Origin: Candidatus Cloacimonadota bacterium
Lineage (GTDB): Bacteria > Cloacimonadota > Cloacimonadia > Cloacimonadales > WRIO01
Assembly: GCA_009777575.1 (NCBI GenBank)
Contig: WRLO01000003.1
Span: 1 to 64,000 of the forward strand
Reading direction: 5' to 3'
DNA length: 64,000 nucleotides
Each line of letters opens with the position of its first letter. The first letter of the stretch is position 1. The notes under the pieces were generated by a model. That model searched no databases. It was not told the DNA's origin and worked only from the letters and a program-made list of their open reading frames with translations. This document shows positions 1 through 9,058 of the stretch, one piece after another. Both the position numbers and the translations under genes were made by a program.

Positions 1-19
1 TCCTGTCTGGTGTTTGTTA

Positions 20-103
20 AATCCCCCCACCCCCCCCCCCCCCCCCCCCCAAAAGGGGGGGGGGGTTCTCCCCCCATATTGGGGGGGGGGGGGTAGGGGG
101 GGG
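20..103. repeat. Low-complexity poly-C / poly-G element (C6-A-C21, A4-G11, C6, G13-TA-G8)
   Basis: Direct reading of the long C and G homopolymers; resembles the G8-TA-G8 element at 15511-15552. Confidence 0.8.
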
Positions 104-2195
104 ACACAAAGTCCAAATCCTCGATCCTGCTACAGGTACTGGCACTTTCCTTGTAGAAACGATAAAACAGATACACCACAAATTTTCCAGTCAACAAGGG
201 CTTTGGCAAAGTTATGTTTCAGACCATCTACTACCTCGCTTAAACGGTTTTGAAATCCTAATGGCACCATATACAATGGCACATCTAAACTTAAACTGGA
301 CACTTGAAAAAACAGGATTTACTAATGAAAATGAAAAGAGATTGCGGGTATTTCTTACCAACTCTTTGGATGAATTTTCAGAAGGACATCGTGGGCAGGA
401 CAGATTATTTTCTCAAGAAGCTGACGAAGCGGGTACTGTAAAACTTGATACTCCTGTAATGGTAGTTTTGGGAAATCCACCTTACAGTGGAGTTTCATTG
501 AATAAAGACGAGTGGATCTTGAAAAAAATAAACGATTATAAATATACAGAAGGTGTCTATTTTAATGAAAGGAAACATTGGTTAAATGATGATTATGTGA
601 AATTTATTAGGTTAGGGCAAGATTTTGTTGATAAAAACAAATCTGGAGTATTAGCCTATATCACAAATCATAGTTTCTTAGACAATCCGACATTTAGAGC
701 TATGCGTTGGAATTTATTGAAAAGTTTCGACAAAATATATATTATCGATTTACATGGAAGTAGCCTAAAAAAAGAAATCACCCTTGATGGGGCTAAAGAT
801 GAAAATGTGTTTGATATAATGCAAGGTGTATCGATAAATATATTTGTAAAAAGTAAACCGAACTTTTCTTGTCATTGCGATGAACATAGCAATCAGGAAG
901 ACTCGTCAACTAGAAAGTTGACACCACTTGCAGAAATTTTTCACCATGACCTTTATGGAAAGCGAAAAGACAAATTTACTTTTTTATTGAATAACAACCT
1001 TTACACTGTTCCCTTTAAAAAAGTTGAACCACAAGCACCATTTTATTTTTTCACTCCCAAAATATTTGATAATAAATCTGAATATGAAAAAGGGTTTAAA
1101 ATTAATGAACTAATGGAAAAAAATGTTTCTGGGATTGTTACTATGGGTGATGGTTTTATTATCAATAACGATAAAAAGGAGTTATTTAAGAGAATAAATA
1201 AATTAGTTAGAAACGAGTATAATAAACATGATTTAGATACAAAATTTTCCTTAGGTAGAAATTATTCAAAATGGGTTTTGAATAATATTTCTAAAATAAT
1301 TCCAGATGAAAATAAATTAATTCAAATTAATTATCGTCCTTTTGACACAAGATGGGTTTATTTTGAAACTAACACTATTTGGAGAATGCGAGATAATATC
1401 ATGCGCCATTTTATGAATGGTCCAAATGTAGGTCTGATGTTATGCAGGCAACAAAAAGCAGGTGAGTTTCATCATTGTTTTGTTCACAGAAATATTGTAG
1501 AATCAAGCTATGTTTCAAATAATACCTCTGAAATCGGATATTCATTCCCCCTTTACTTTAAACCAGAGAAAGAAAATAAATTCGCACAGCCTAACATGAA
1601 TATGGCTATAGTACAAAAAATAGCAAATCATATAGGTAAACAGAGCGTAACTACAAAACAATTCTTCTCTTACGCAATTTCCGATGAAAATAACGAACTA
1701 ACCCCAATAAATATATTCGATTATATCTACGCTCGCTTACATTCTCCATCATACAGAGAAAAATATAAAGAGTTCCTCAAAATAGATTTTCCAAGAGTTC
1801 CATATCCTGTAAATGCAGATGAGTTTTGGCATTATGTAAAAGTTGGTAGGAGATTACGCAAACTTCATCTGATGGATGGAGTTCAGTCTGACTATCAAAT
1901 AGCGAATTTTAATATTGCTGGTGACAATTCAATCGATAAACCAAAATATATAAACATAGATGACGAAATAGGAAAGGTTTACATCAACGAAACACAATAT
2001 TTCGACAATGTTCCATTGGTAGCTTGGGAGTTTTACATCGGAGGCTACCAACCCGCTCAAAAATGGCTCAAAGACAGGAAAGGAAAAGCATTGTCTTATG
2101 ATGATGTAATTCATTATCAGAAAATAATTCAGGTTTTACAAAAAACAGAGACTATAATGAAAGATATTGATGACATTGAGGGAAAGAAAGTCTAA
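102..2195 (+). CDS. Type ISP/IIG-like DNA methyltransferase / restriction enzyme, 5'-truncated or disrupted
   Basis: Same frame as ORF 261-2195 reads upstream as VQILDPATGTGTFLVETI (motif I), then VVLGNPPYSG (motif IV, NPPY). Frame runs back into the G-tract and meets TAA at 18-20. Confidence 0.75.
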   Translation, partial: GHKVQILDPATGTGTFLVETIKQIHHKFSSQQGLWQSYVSDHLLPRLNGFEILMAPYTMAHLNLNWTLEKTGFTNENEKRLRVFLTNSLDEFSEGHRGQDRLFSQEADEAGTVKLDTPVMVVLGNPPYSGVSLNKDEWILKKINDYKYTEGVYFNERKHWLNDDYVKFIRLGQDFVDKNKSGVLAYITNHSFLDNPTFRAMRWNLLKSFDKIYIIDLHGSSLKKEITLDGAKDENVFDIMQGVSINIFVKSKPNFSCHCDEHSNQEDSSTRKLTPLAEIFHHDLYGKRKDKFTFLLNNNLYTVPFKKVEPQAPFYFFTPKIFDNKSEYEKGFKINELMEKNVSGIVTMGDGFIINNDKKELFKRINKLVRNEYNKHDLDTKFSLGRNYSKWVLNNISKIIPDENKLIQINYRPFDTRWVYFETNTIWRMRDNIMRHFMNGPNVGLMLCRQQKAGEFHHCFVHRNIVESSYVSNNTSEIGYSFPLYFKPEKENKFAQPNMNMAIVQKIANHIGKQSVTTKQFFSYAISDENNELTPINIFDYIYARLHSPSYREKYKEFLKIDFPRVPYPVNADEFWHYVKVGRRLRKLHLMDGVQSDYQIANFNIAGDNSIDKPKYINIDDEIGKVYINETQYFDNVPLVAWEFYIGGYQPAQKWLKDRKGKALSYDDVIHYQKIIQVLQKTETIMKDIDDIEGKKV

Positions 2196-2302
2196 AAATA
2201 AACTTACCTTCGTTCAAAAGTGCCGCAGCGGAATATCTTACTTATATCGCTAATATTGGTGAAAGCGATGTTCAATTTGAGCTACGCTACGAAAAAAAAT
2301 AA
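2195..2302 (+). pseudogene. Remnant resembling the N-terminus of a RhuM-family protein
   Basis: Frame reads KINLPSFKSAAAEYLTYIANIGESDVQFELRYEKK-stop with no start codon; similar to remembered RhuM N-termini (AAEYLTFVA...E.RYEDENIWLTQ). Confidence 0.4.
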
Positions 2303-2332
2303 ATATTTCTTAAAAGAAGTTTATTTTGTGGT

Positions 2333-3181
2333 TTAAATTATAAATTTTTCTTTCAGTTTATCTACTATCAGCTTTGCACTTTCTCTTGCGTCACATTCAT
2401 GAACTTTTCCTGCTGATTTTGCTCCTTTAGTCATAGTTTTTTTTACTTTTGTGGGAGAGGCATTTAAACCTGTTCTTTCTGGTTCGAGTCCGATGTCCTT
2501 GATAGATATTGTTTCAACAGTATTTATCTTATGACTCTCTATATTTGGTTTTTGACAAATGTCAAATATTCTACTGATAGTCATATATCTTGGTTGGTTC
2601 ATTTCTTTTAGAACAGTCAACAAGCAAGGCATTTTAATTCGTATTTTTTGATATTCATCTTCAAATACTTTTTTTACAATCAAATATTTATCTTGCTTTT
2701 CTATCTCAGTTACATAGCTAATCTGAGGGAGCCCCAAATGCTCGGCTATCTGAGGGCCTACCTGAGCTGTATCACCATCAATCGCCTGCCTACCACATAT
2801 TATAAGGTCAAAACAAATTTGAGATTCTTTAATCTCATTTTTACTGATTTTTAATTTGTCACTTTTTATTGCGTATGCTAAAGCTAATGATGTAGCATAA
2901 GTGTCTGAACCAGCAAACGCCCTATCTGTTAATAAAAAGACCTTGTCAGCACCCATTGCATATGCTTCTTTTAACGCTGATTCTGCTTGTGGTGGTCCCA
3001 TAGAGAGTACCGTCACTTGTCCACCATAGATCTCTTTCAATGCTATAGCTGCCTCTATGCCTGCTTTATCATCTGGATTTATTATCACAGGAATGCCTTC
3101 CCTTATCAGTGTTCCTGTTTTGGGGTCTATTTTTACTTCAGTGGTGTCAGGAACTTGCTTTATACAAACAATTATGTTCAT
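2333..3181 (-). CDS. etfB: Electron transfer flavoprotein subunit beta
   Basis: MNIIVCIKQVPDTTEVKIDPKTGTLIREGIPVIINPDDKAGIEAAIALKE; DLIICGRQAIDGDTAQVGPQIAEHLGLPQ. Confidence 0.93.
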   Translation of the reverse strand: MNIIVCIKQVPDTTEVKIDPKTGTLIREGIPVIINPDDKAGIEAAIALKEIYGGQVTVLSMGPPQAESALKEAYAMGADKVFLLTDRAFAGSDTYATSLALAYAIKSDKLKISKNEIKESQICFDLIICGRQAIDGDTAQVGPQIAEHLGLPQISYVTEIEKQDKYLIVKKVFEDEYQKIRIKMPCLLTVLKEMNQPRYMTISRIFDICQKPNIESHKINTVETISIKDIGLEPERTGLNASPTKVKKTMTKGAKSAGKVHECDARESAKLIVDKLKEKFII

Positions 3182-3269
3182 AAATTATTTCTCCATTCTT
3201 CTATTTGTCTATATCCTATATCATTTCTCTTATGATTTGATACAACTCATTACAATGTAAACTGTTATA

Positions 3270-3449
3270 TCAATCTTTGAGTTTTCGAAAAACCAACAGA
3301 GCAAAGGTGTGACCACCTGTTGCTAGGCTATTCATATATTCCCAGCCACTTGATGCCATTTGGTTTATCTTGTTTTCTACAAAAATAGCTTGATTTTGAC
3401 CCTTTGCATCCCGTGGATCATACAACCATGTTTTGTATTCATATTTCAT
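3270..3449 (-). CDS. Small DUF4177-like protein (59 aa)
   Basis: Not in the ORF track; reads MKYEYKTWLYDPRDAKGQNQAIFVENKINQMASSGWEYMNSLATGGHTFALLVFRKLKD. Confidence 0.6.
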   Translation of the reverse strand: MKYEYKTWLYDPRDAKGQNQAIFVENKINQMASSGWEYMNSLATGGHTFALLVFRKLKD

Positions 3450-3504
3450 ATTTTACCTCTCTTTTAAAGTATCTTTTACTGTTTTAAATTCTTTTCCCAA
3501 AACT

Positions 3505-4644
3505 TCATTTCAATATGCTCGCGGCTATCACCATTCTTTGCACTTCTGAAGTTCCCTCGTAAATCTCTGTGATTTTGGCATCTCGCATCATCCTTTCTAC
3601 AGGATATTCTCTTGTATAACCGTAGCCACCGAAGTATTGAACTGCTTTTGTTGTTATTTCCATTGCTGTTTCAGAGGAAAATAACTTTGCTTGAGCTGCT
3701 TCTTTGGAAAACGGTTTTTTTTGGTCTTTAAGCCATGCGGCATGATAAACGAGCCATCTAGCTGCGTCAATCTTGGTTTGCATATCGGCTAGTTGAAATT
3801 GAGTATTCTGGAATGAGGATATAGATTTTCCAAATTGTCTTCGTTCTTTTGTATATTTTATTGTCTCATCCATTGCGCCTTGTGCTATACCTAAAGCCTG
3901 AGATGCTATTCCTATCCTGCCGCCATCAAGGGTTTTCATTGCTATACTAAAACCTTTACCTTCTTGACCGAGTAGATTTTCTATAGGCAATTTAACATTC
4001 TCAAAAATCAACTCGCATGTTGCTGAGCCTCTTATTCCTAATTTCTTTTCTGCTTTACCTATAGTAAAACCCGGCATTCCTTTCTCTACTATAAATGCTG
4101 ATATGCCTCTTGTGCCAACAGTTTTATCTGTCATTGCCATCACTACATATATATCAGCAGGACCAGCATTAGTTATGAAAATTTTTGAACCATTTAGTAA
4201 ATAATGATCTTCCTTTTTTTCTGCAAGAGTTTGTTGTGCTGCTGCATCAGTCCCTGCATTTGGCTCTGTTAGTCCAAATGCACCCAACTTATCGCCTTGA
4301 ACCAATGGTATCAGATATTTTTCTTTTTGCTTAGTTGTTCCAAAATCATAAATTGGAGAGGCACACAAGGAAGTATGAGCAGACACTATCACACCGGTTG
4401 CTGCACATACTTTGGACAATTCTTCAACTGCGATAGCATAACAAAGATTGTCTGCTCCTTGACCTCCGATATCTTTAGGAAAAGGTATACCCAAAAAACC
4501 ATAGCGAGCCAGTTTTGGCAAATTTTCAGTAGGAAATCTTTCCTCTTCATCTATAATTGCTGCTAGAGGTTTTATCTCATTTAATGCGAAATCTCGAAAC
4601 ATCCTTTGAGAAATCTTATGAGCTTCTGATAATTCAAAATGCAT
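3505..4644 (-). CDS. Acyl-CoA dehydrogenase (butyryl-CoA dehydrogenase-like)
   Basis: GAFGLTEPNAGTDAAAQQT, GGRIGIASQALGIAQGAMDET, QYFGGYGYTREYPVERMMRDAKITEIYEGTSEVQR. Confidence 0.93.
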   Translation of the reverse strand: MHFELSEAHKISQRMFRDFALNEIKPLAAIIDEEERFPTENLPKLARYGFLGIPFPKDIGGQGADNLCYAIAVEELSKVCAATGVIVSAHTSLCASPIYDFGTTKQKEKYLIPLVQGDKLGAFGLTEPNAGTDAAAQQTLAEKKEDHYLLNGSKIFITNAGPADIYVVMAMTDKTVGTRGISAFIVEKGMPGFTIGKAEKKLGIRGSATCELIFENVKLPIENLLGQEGKGFSIAMKTLDGGRIGIASQALGIAQGAMDETIKYTKERRQFGKSISSFQNTQFQLADMQTKIDAARWLVYHAAWLKDQKKPFSKEAAQAKLFSSETAMEITTKAVQYFGGYGYTREYPVERMMRDAKITEIYEGTSEVQRMVIAASILK

Positions 4645-4715
4645 TTACATCTCCTTTTTATTAATTCGATAAATCCAGTATAGTTGAATAAAAAATAAAA
4701 TTCTTCATTATTTTA

Positions 4716-5108
4716 TCAGCTCACTTCATATCTTTGTTTATCCTTTGGAACTACGCAAGTTCCAGTTGCGCGACAAACTATTATGGGACTTTCTATCAAT
4801 TCAGCTGCAGAATCATTAATATTTGGTAAAGGTCTTATCACTTTTCTTGCTTCAAAAGACATCTTTCTTGATGTATTACCGACCTTTATTATCTCACCTT
4901 CTGCCTCAATATAATCTCCTGCATAAACTGGGGCAAGAAACTCTATTTTTTCATACCCTACAAACAAACCTTCGTCTCCATCATGTATGATATTCAATTC
5001 TGTAGCTATATCTCCAAAAAGCTGAAGCATTTTAGCCCCGTCAACCAAATTACCGCCATAATGAGCATCGGATGAACTCATCCTAACCCTAATTAAAGAT
5101 TTTTTCAT
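4716..5108 (-). CDS. kal: 3-aminobutyryl-CoA ammonia-lyase (lysine fermentation)
   Basis: [38 protein letters not shown]...[30 protein letters not shown] hot-dog fold; next to acyl-CoA dehydrogenase and etfB. Confidence 0.8.
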   Translation of the reverse strand: MKKSLIRVRMSSSDAHYGGNLVDGAKMLQLFGDIATELNIIHDGDEGLFVGYEKIEFLAPVYAGDYIEAEGEIIKVGNTSRKMSFEARKVIRPLPNINDSAAELIESPIIVCRATGTCVVPKDKQRYEVS

Positions 5109-5364
5109 TTATTCACCTCTGTGAGTTTAATTTTCTTTTTTTTGTCATCAAGTCTGAATTATTTATTCATTTAAATATTTTTTATATCATAGTTACAATT
5201 TTTTTTTTTTATCACATTTGTCAATTGTTTTTTATTTTTACCTATTTCATTAATTACTAAAGTAGATAAAAAAGGTTTTGAATCCAACTTTTATTATATT
5301 TCTTGACAAAATTGGTATTTCTTTTTTTATGGTTAATAAATGATTTTTTTTTAAGGAATTTGAT

Positions 5365-8300
5365 ATGGGTATAACCAAATTGTCTAATATAAATAGGAAA
5401 TTTATCCTAATAATTATATTTTCTTTTATTTGTGTGTCTTTGTATTCACTAGGTGCTTTCAGTCTCTTCAATGGTCGCAATAGAGCAGATTTAAAATGGT
5501 TTGAGGTGAAAACAGAGCAAGTTCGTGTTGTTTACAATGATGGTTTACAAGAAACTGCTCTCAGAGCGATAGCAATAGCAGACTCTACCTACAATGTCTT
5601 GATAAAAACTTTTGATATAATTCCCAGTAAAGAAATCTTGATTTTTCTCTCTGATCAGGATGATATTACAAATGGAGCTGCTTTGCTTGACCATTATATA
5701 TTTATTTGGGCTGATAGTAATGATTTTGTGAAAATGTTTACTGGCGATCAAAAATGGCTTGAAAAAGTCATTCCCCATGAATTGGTGCATTGGTTTGTTA
5801 TGTATACCTTAAATGATTGGCTTTCTATGTTTTTACCAATTTCACAATTGAAATTTCCAATGGAATTACATGAGGGTTATGCTATGTTTTTTAGTGGCGA
5901 GCCTTGGGGGCTAAATAGAGGCGATAAGTTTTTGCGGACTTATTCTTTTTCGCGAAATCAAGGAAGTTCAAATGCCTATTGGGAAGGAAATTTTATGTAT
6001 GCCAGCGGTTTTGCTTTTGTTAAATATCTATCTGAGTTTTATGGAGAAGAAAAACTAATTAAGCTAATAAAATCAAGAGATAAATGGAAATTATTTAATT
6101 TTAGTGAGGCTTTTAAAGAAGTCTACAAAAAATCTTTTGAGGACATCTGGGAAGAATGGTCACGATATATTAATACATGGTATTTTGGGGAGACTTATGT
6201 GCAAAAACTGATGCATACAGATACTTTTTCTGAAGTTTTATCTGTAAATAGTATAACTACCTTGAAAACAAATATGCAGGTTTTAGATTTTGTGATAAAG
6301 ACAGACCAAATACTCGCAGCAGTCAGATTATCTGAAAATCAGAGGTTTACGAGCCTAATACATGGTTCTTTGAATGCTGATAGTCTCGCAGTGGATAAGT
6401 TCCATATAGATAATTGGAGAGTTATAGAAAATGCAGGTTGGTTCAATGAAGCAGATATTAGTCCCAACGGTAGATATGTAGTTTTTACAAGAGTAACTAG
6501 GCATAAATATGGGAGATTAGCTCCATTGGTGACTTTATACGATACAGAAACTAGAAAAAAAATCAGGCTTGGTGAAGGGGCTTTTCCAGTTGTTAATGAT
6601 GAGGGTCTGGTTTATTATCAACACAAAACAGAAAAAGTTAATTCAATCATATCGAGAAATATACAAGGAAATAAAGAAGTTTTCCTCGCCTTGACACCTG
6701 ATAATCAGATTGTGGACTTGAGACTTAGTCCAGATGGCAAATATTTATCAGCTACCATTTTCGATCCAGACAGAGATTTTTTGATAGCGATTTTTGAAAC
6801 AAATTCATCTATCAATAATGAAACCGTGATTCTAAACTCTTTAAACAACCTTGATAACATCAGTTTTATAAACGAGCCTATTGAAATCCTGCAACTTCAT
6901 TCCATGCCGCAAGATGTGCTTTGGATGAACGATAAGAATCTTTCTATAATGATGGAAAATGAAAATATTTTCAAGTTAGAACTTTATCTATATAATATAG
7001 AAACTGAAGAATTTCGTTTTTTTGAGACCCCTCCATATAATATTTTTCCAAGGATTTTGGTTGAACATGAAGAAGGGCTTCAAGCTATAAGCTTAAATGA
7101 AGTTGACAGAGGTAGCGATGTGATAGGTAAAGCATATTTACCAGAAAAAAGAGATTTTGATAATAGAGTTACTGTAGATCCAGTCCATTATTACAATAGA
7201 TGGATATATCGAGAACCTGCCAACAAAATTCCTGATCTGATAGTTCCTTATAACAACTTAATTGAATCGAAATATTCACCCTTGAAAAATATCAGTTATA
7301 GAACGGGATTTGCCTTACCAACTTCCATGGGAGTGGTCGGAACTGTATTATTCTCAGAACCCTTAGGAAAGCATTTATTTCAAGCCGCTGGTTTTTATCC
7401 ATTATGGCACAAAGAAAGTGACCCATATTGGATGATGACTTATGAAAACAATGCCTTTAGACCTTCAATAAGTATGACTGCAATCAACACTAACTGGATT
7501 GCAGGTGTTCACAATGAAGATATAATCTACAATAAATTGAATCTTTATTCGTTATCAGCCTTATTTCGTCAAGATTTTAGGTATCAGAGCTTTTCTCATC
7601 TTTATTACCATGCTAGTTTATCTTATTACAATTTCAGATTGTTAGAACGATCAAAGGAATTTTCTGATATGTTTACTGAAAATGATATTGTTACAGCTGA
7701 ATTAGGCACATATTATTATTATGATTTGCCCTGGATGAATAGTATTTATCACCCAGTTCGATCTTTAGATATAGAATTAAGTTATGAATTTTCGGATGAA
7801 AACCTCGGTATGTTAAGAAATTATTGGCAAATAAAGGCATTTACTGATTTTTCTTATGCACCTTTATTAAATATGAGTAAGAATGAAATAATCAAAACAA
7901 TTGCTCTCCAAAATAGAACTCATTATCGTTTAGCAGGTGGAGAGCCTTTTTCTCAATTTTTACCCGGTGTTGATGATTCTGAGTTTTTTTATTTTGGTGG
8001 TCAACCCATGTTTTCTCGATTGTATCTTAGAGGTTTCAATCAGATGATGTGGGGGAAAGAATTGTTTAATACACAAACAGATTTAAAAATAAAACTACTT
8101 GATGATTTAGACTTTAGTTTAAATTGGGGTATACCTCTGCTCCGAGCAGGCTATTTGGGTGTTTCTGGTTGGTATGATTATACAAGACTTTCACAACATG
8201 TAGTTGTTCGAGAAACTGAGGAAGTTCTCTCTGAGAAAAATAAAACCTTTGAAGCGATGGGATATGAAATACGCTCTGCTTGGGAAATAATGGGTATGCC

Positions 8301-8391
8301 GACTTTACATAGATTTGGTCAGGCTTTTGATAAAAAAGGAAATAAATTGGATTATTATTATATTTTTGAAATCCCATTTTTTCATTTTTAG
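5365..8391 (+). CDS. Secreted gluzincin-like metallopeptidase with TolB-like propeller and C-terminal outer-membrane barrel
   Basis: N-terminal hydrophobic signal, HELVHW (HExxH), PNGRYVVFTR / SPDGKYLSATIFD propeller-like repeats, C-terminus FEIPFFHF ending in aromatic residue. Confidence 0.7.
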   Translation: MGITKLSNINRKFILIIIFSFICVSLYSLGAFSLFNGRNRADLKWFEVKTEQVRVVYNDGLQETALRAIAIADSTYNVLIKTFDIIPSKEILIFLSDQDDITNGAALLDHYIFIWADSNDFVKMFTGDQKWLEKVIPHELVHWFVMYTLNDWLSMFLPISQLKFPMELHEGYAMFFSGEPWGLNRGDKFLRTYSFSRNQGSSNAYWEGNFMYASGFAFVKYLSEFYGEEKLIKLIKSRDKWKLFNFSEAFKEVYKKSFEDIWEEWSRYINTWYFGETYVQKLMHTDTFSEVLSVNSITTLKTNMQVLDFVIKTDQILAAVRLSENQRFTSLIHGSLNADSLAVDKFHIDNWRVIENAGWFNEADISPNGRYVVFTRVTRHKYGRLAPLVTLYDTETRKKIRLGEGAFPVVNDEGLVYYQHKTEKVNSIISRNIQGNKEVFLALTPDNQIVDLRLSPDGKYLSATIFDPDRDFLIAIFETNSSINNETVILNSLNNLDNISFINEPIEILQLHSMPQDVLWMNDKNLSIMMENENIFKLELYLYNIETEEFRFFETPPYNIFPRILVEHEEGLQAISLNEVDRGSDVIGKAYLPEKRDFDNRVTVDPVHYYNRWIYREPANKIPDLIVPYNNLIESKYSPLKNISYRTGFALPTSMGVVGTVLFSEPLGKHLFQAAGFYPLWHKESDPYWMMTYENNAFRPSISMTAINTNWIAGVHNEDIIYNKLNLYSLSALFRQDFRYQSFSHLYYHASLSYYNFRLLERSKEFSDMFTENDIVTAELGTYYYYDLPWMNSIYHPVRSLDIELSYEFSDENLGMLRNYWQIKAFTDFSYAPLLNMSKNEIIKTIALQNRTHYRLAGGEPFSQFLPGVDDSEFFYFGGQPMFSRLYLRGFNQMMWGKELFNTQTDLKIKLLDDLDFSLNWGIPLLRAGYLGVSGWYDYTRLSQHVVVRETEEVLSEKNKTFEAMGYEIRSAWEIMGMPTLHRFGQAFDKKGNKLDYYYIFEIPFFHF

Positions 8392-8442
8392 TTCAAATCA
8401 TTTTAATTATATATATCAAAATAGAGTATAAAAGAGGATATA

Positions 8443-9036
8443 ATGGAGTTAACTAAAAAAATTTTTGGTAAAGGCAATGATAAAGAGAAAACCAATTTTT
8501 ACAATATTTACTGTGAAGACTGTATTTTTATCATGGTTGATATCCAAGAAAAATTTAAAGACATAATTTACAAAATGCAAAATGTTGTAAAGAATGCAGA
8601 TATTTTGAACAAAGTCTCAGAGATTTTGGAAATACCTCTGATTGTCACAGAGCAAAGCCCTGATAAACTGGGTAAATCTATTGAAAATATATATTTACCA
8701 GCATCTCATAAATATTTTCAAAAAACAAAATTTAGTGCAATGACAGATGAAGTAAAAGAATACACTGATGAACTTGACCGTAAAGTATTGATAGTCTACG
8801 GTATTGAAGCTCATGTTTGTATTACCCAAACTTGTCTTGAGGCTTCACAAATAGGATATGATGTGGTTTTAATCTCTGATGCAGTTTCCTCAAGAAAAGC
8901 CTACAGCAAAGAAATCGCTCTCAACTTGCTCGAAAAAAGTAAGATTAATGTGGTCACTACCGAAATGTTACTCTTCAATTTGTTGAATGATGCAAAACAT
9001 CCAAAATTTAGGGATATTTCAAAATTGGTAAAATAA
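8443..9036 (+). CDS. Isochorismatase-family cysteine hydrolase
   Basis: FIMVDIQEKF, VTEQSPDKLG, VLIVYGIEAHVCITQTCLEASQIGYDVVLISDAVSSR. Confidence 0.88.
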   Translation: MELTKKIFGKGNDKEKTNFYNIYCEDCIFIMVDIQEKFKDIIYKMQNVVKNADILNKVSEILEIPLIVTEQSPDKLGKSIENIYLPASHKYFQKTKFSAMTDEVKEYTDELDRKVLIVYGIEAHVCITQTCLEASQIGYDVVLISDAVSSRKAYSKEIALNLLEKSKINVVTTEMLLFNLLNDAKHPKFRDISKLVK

Positions 9037-9058
9037 TATTGTTTTTTATTGAGTTAAT

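Noticed and set aside
14-253. 79-aa ORF MLNPPTPPPPPPQKGGG...
   Set aside because: Arises from the poly-C/poly-G block and is out of frame with the methyltransferase motif I that continues into 261-2195
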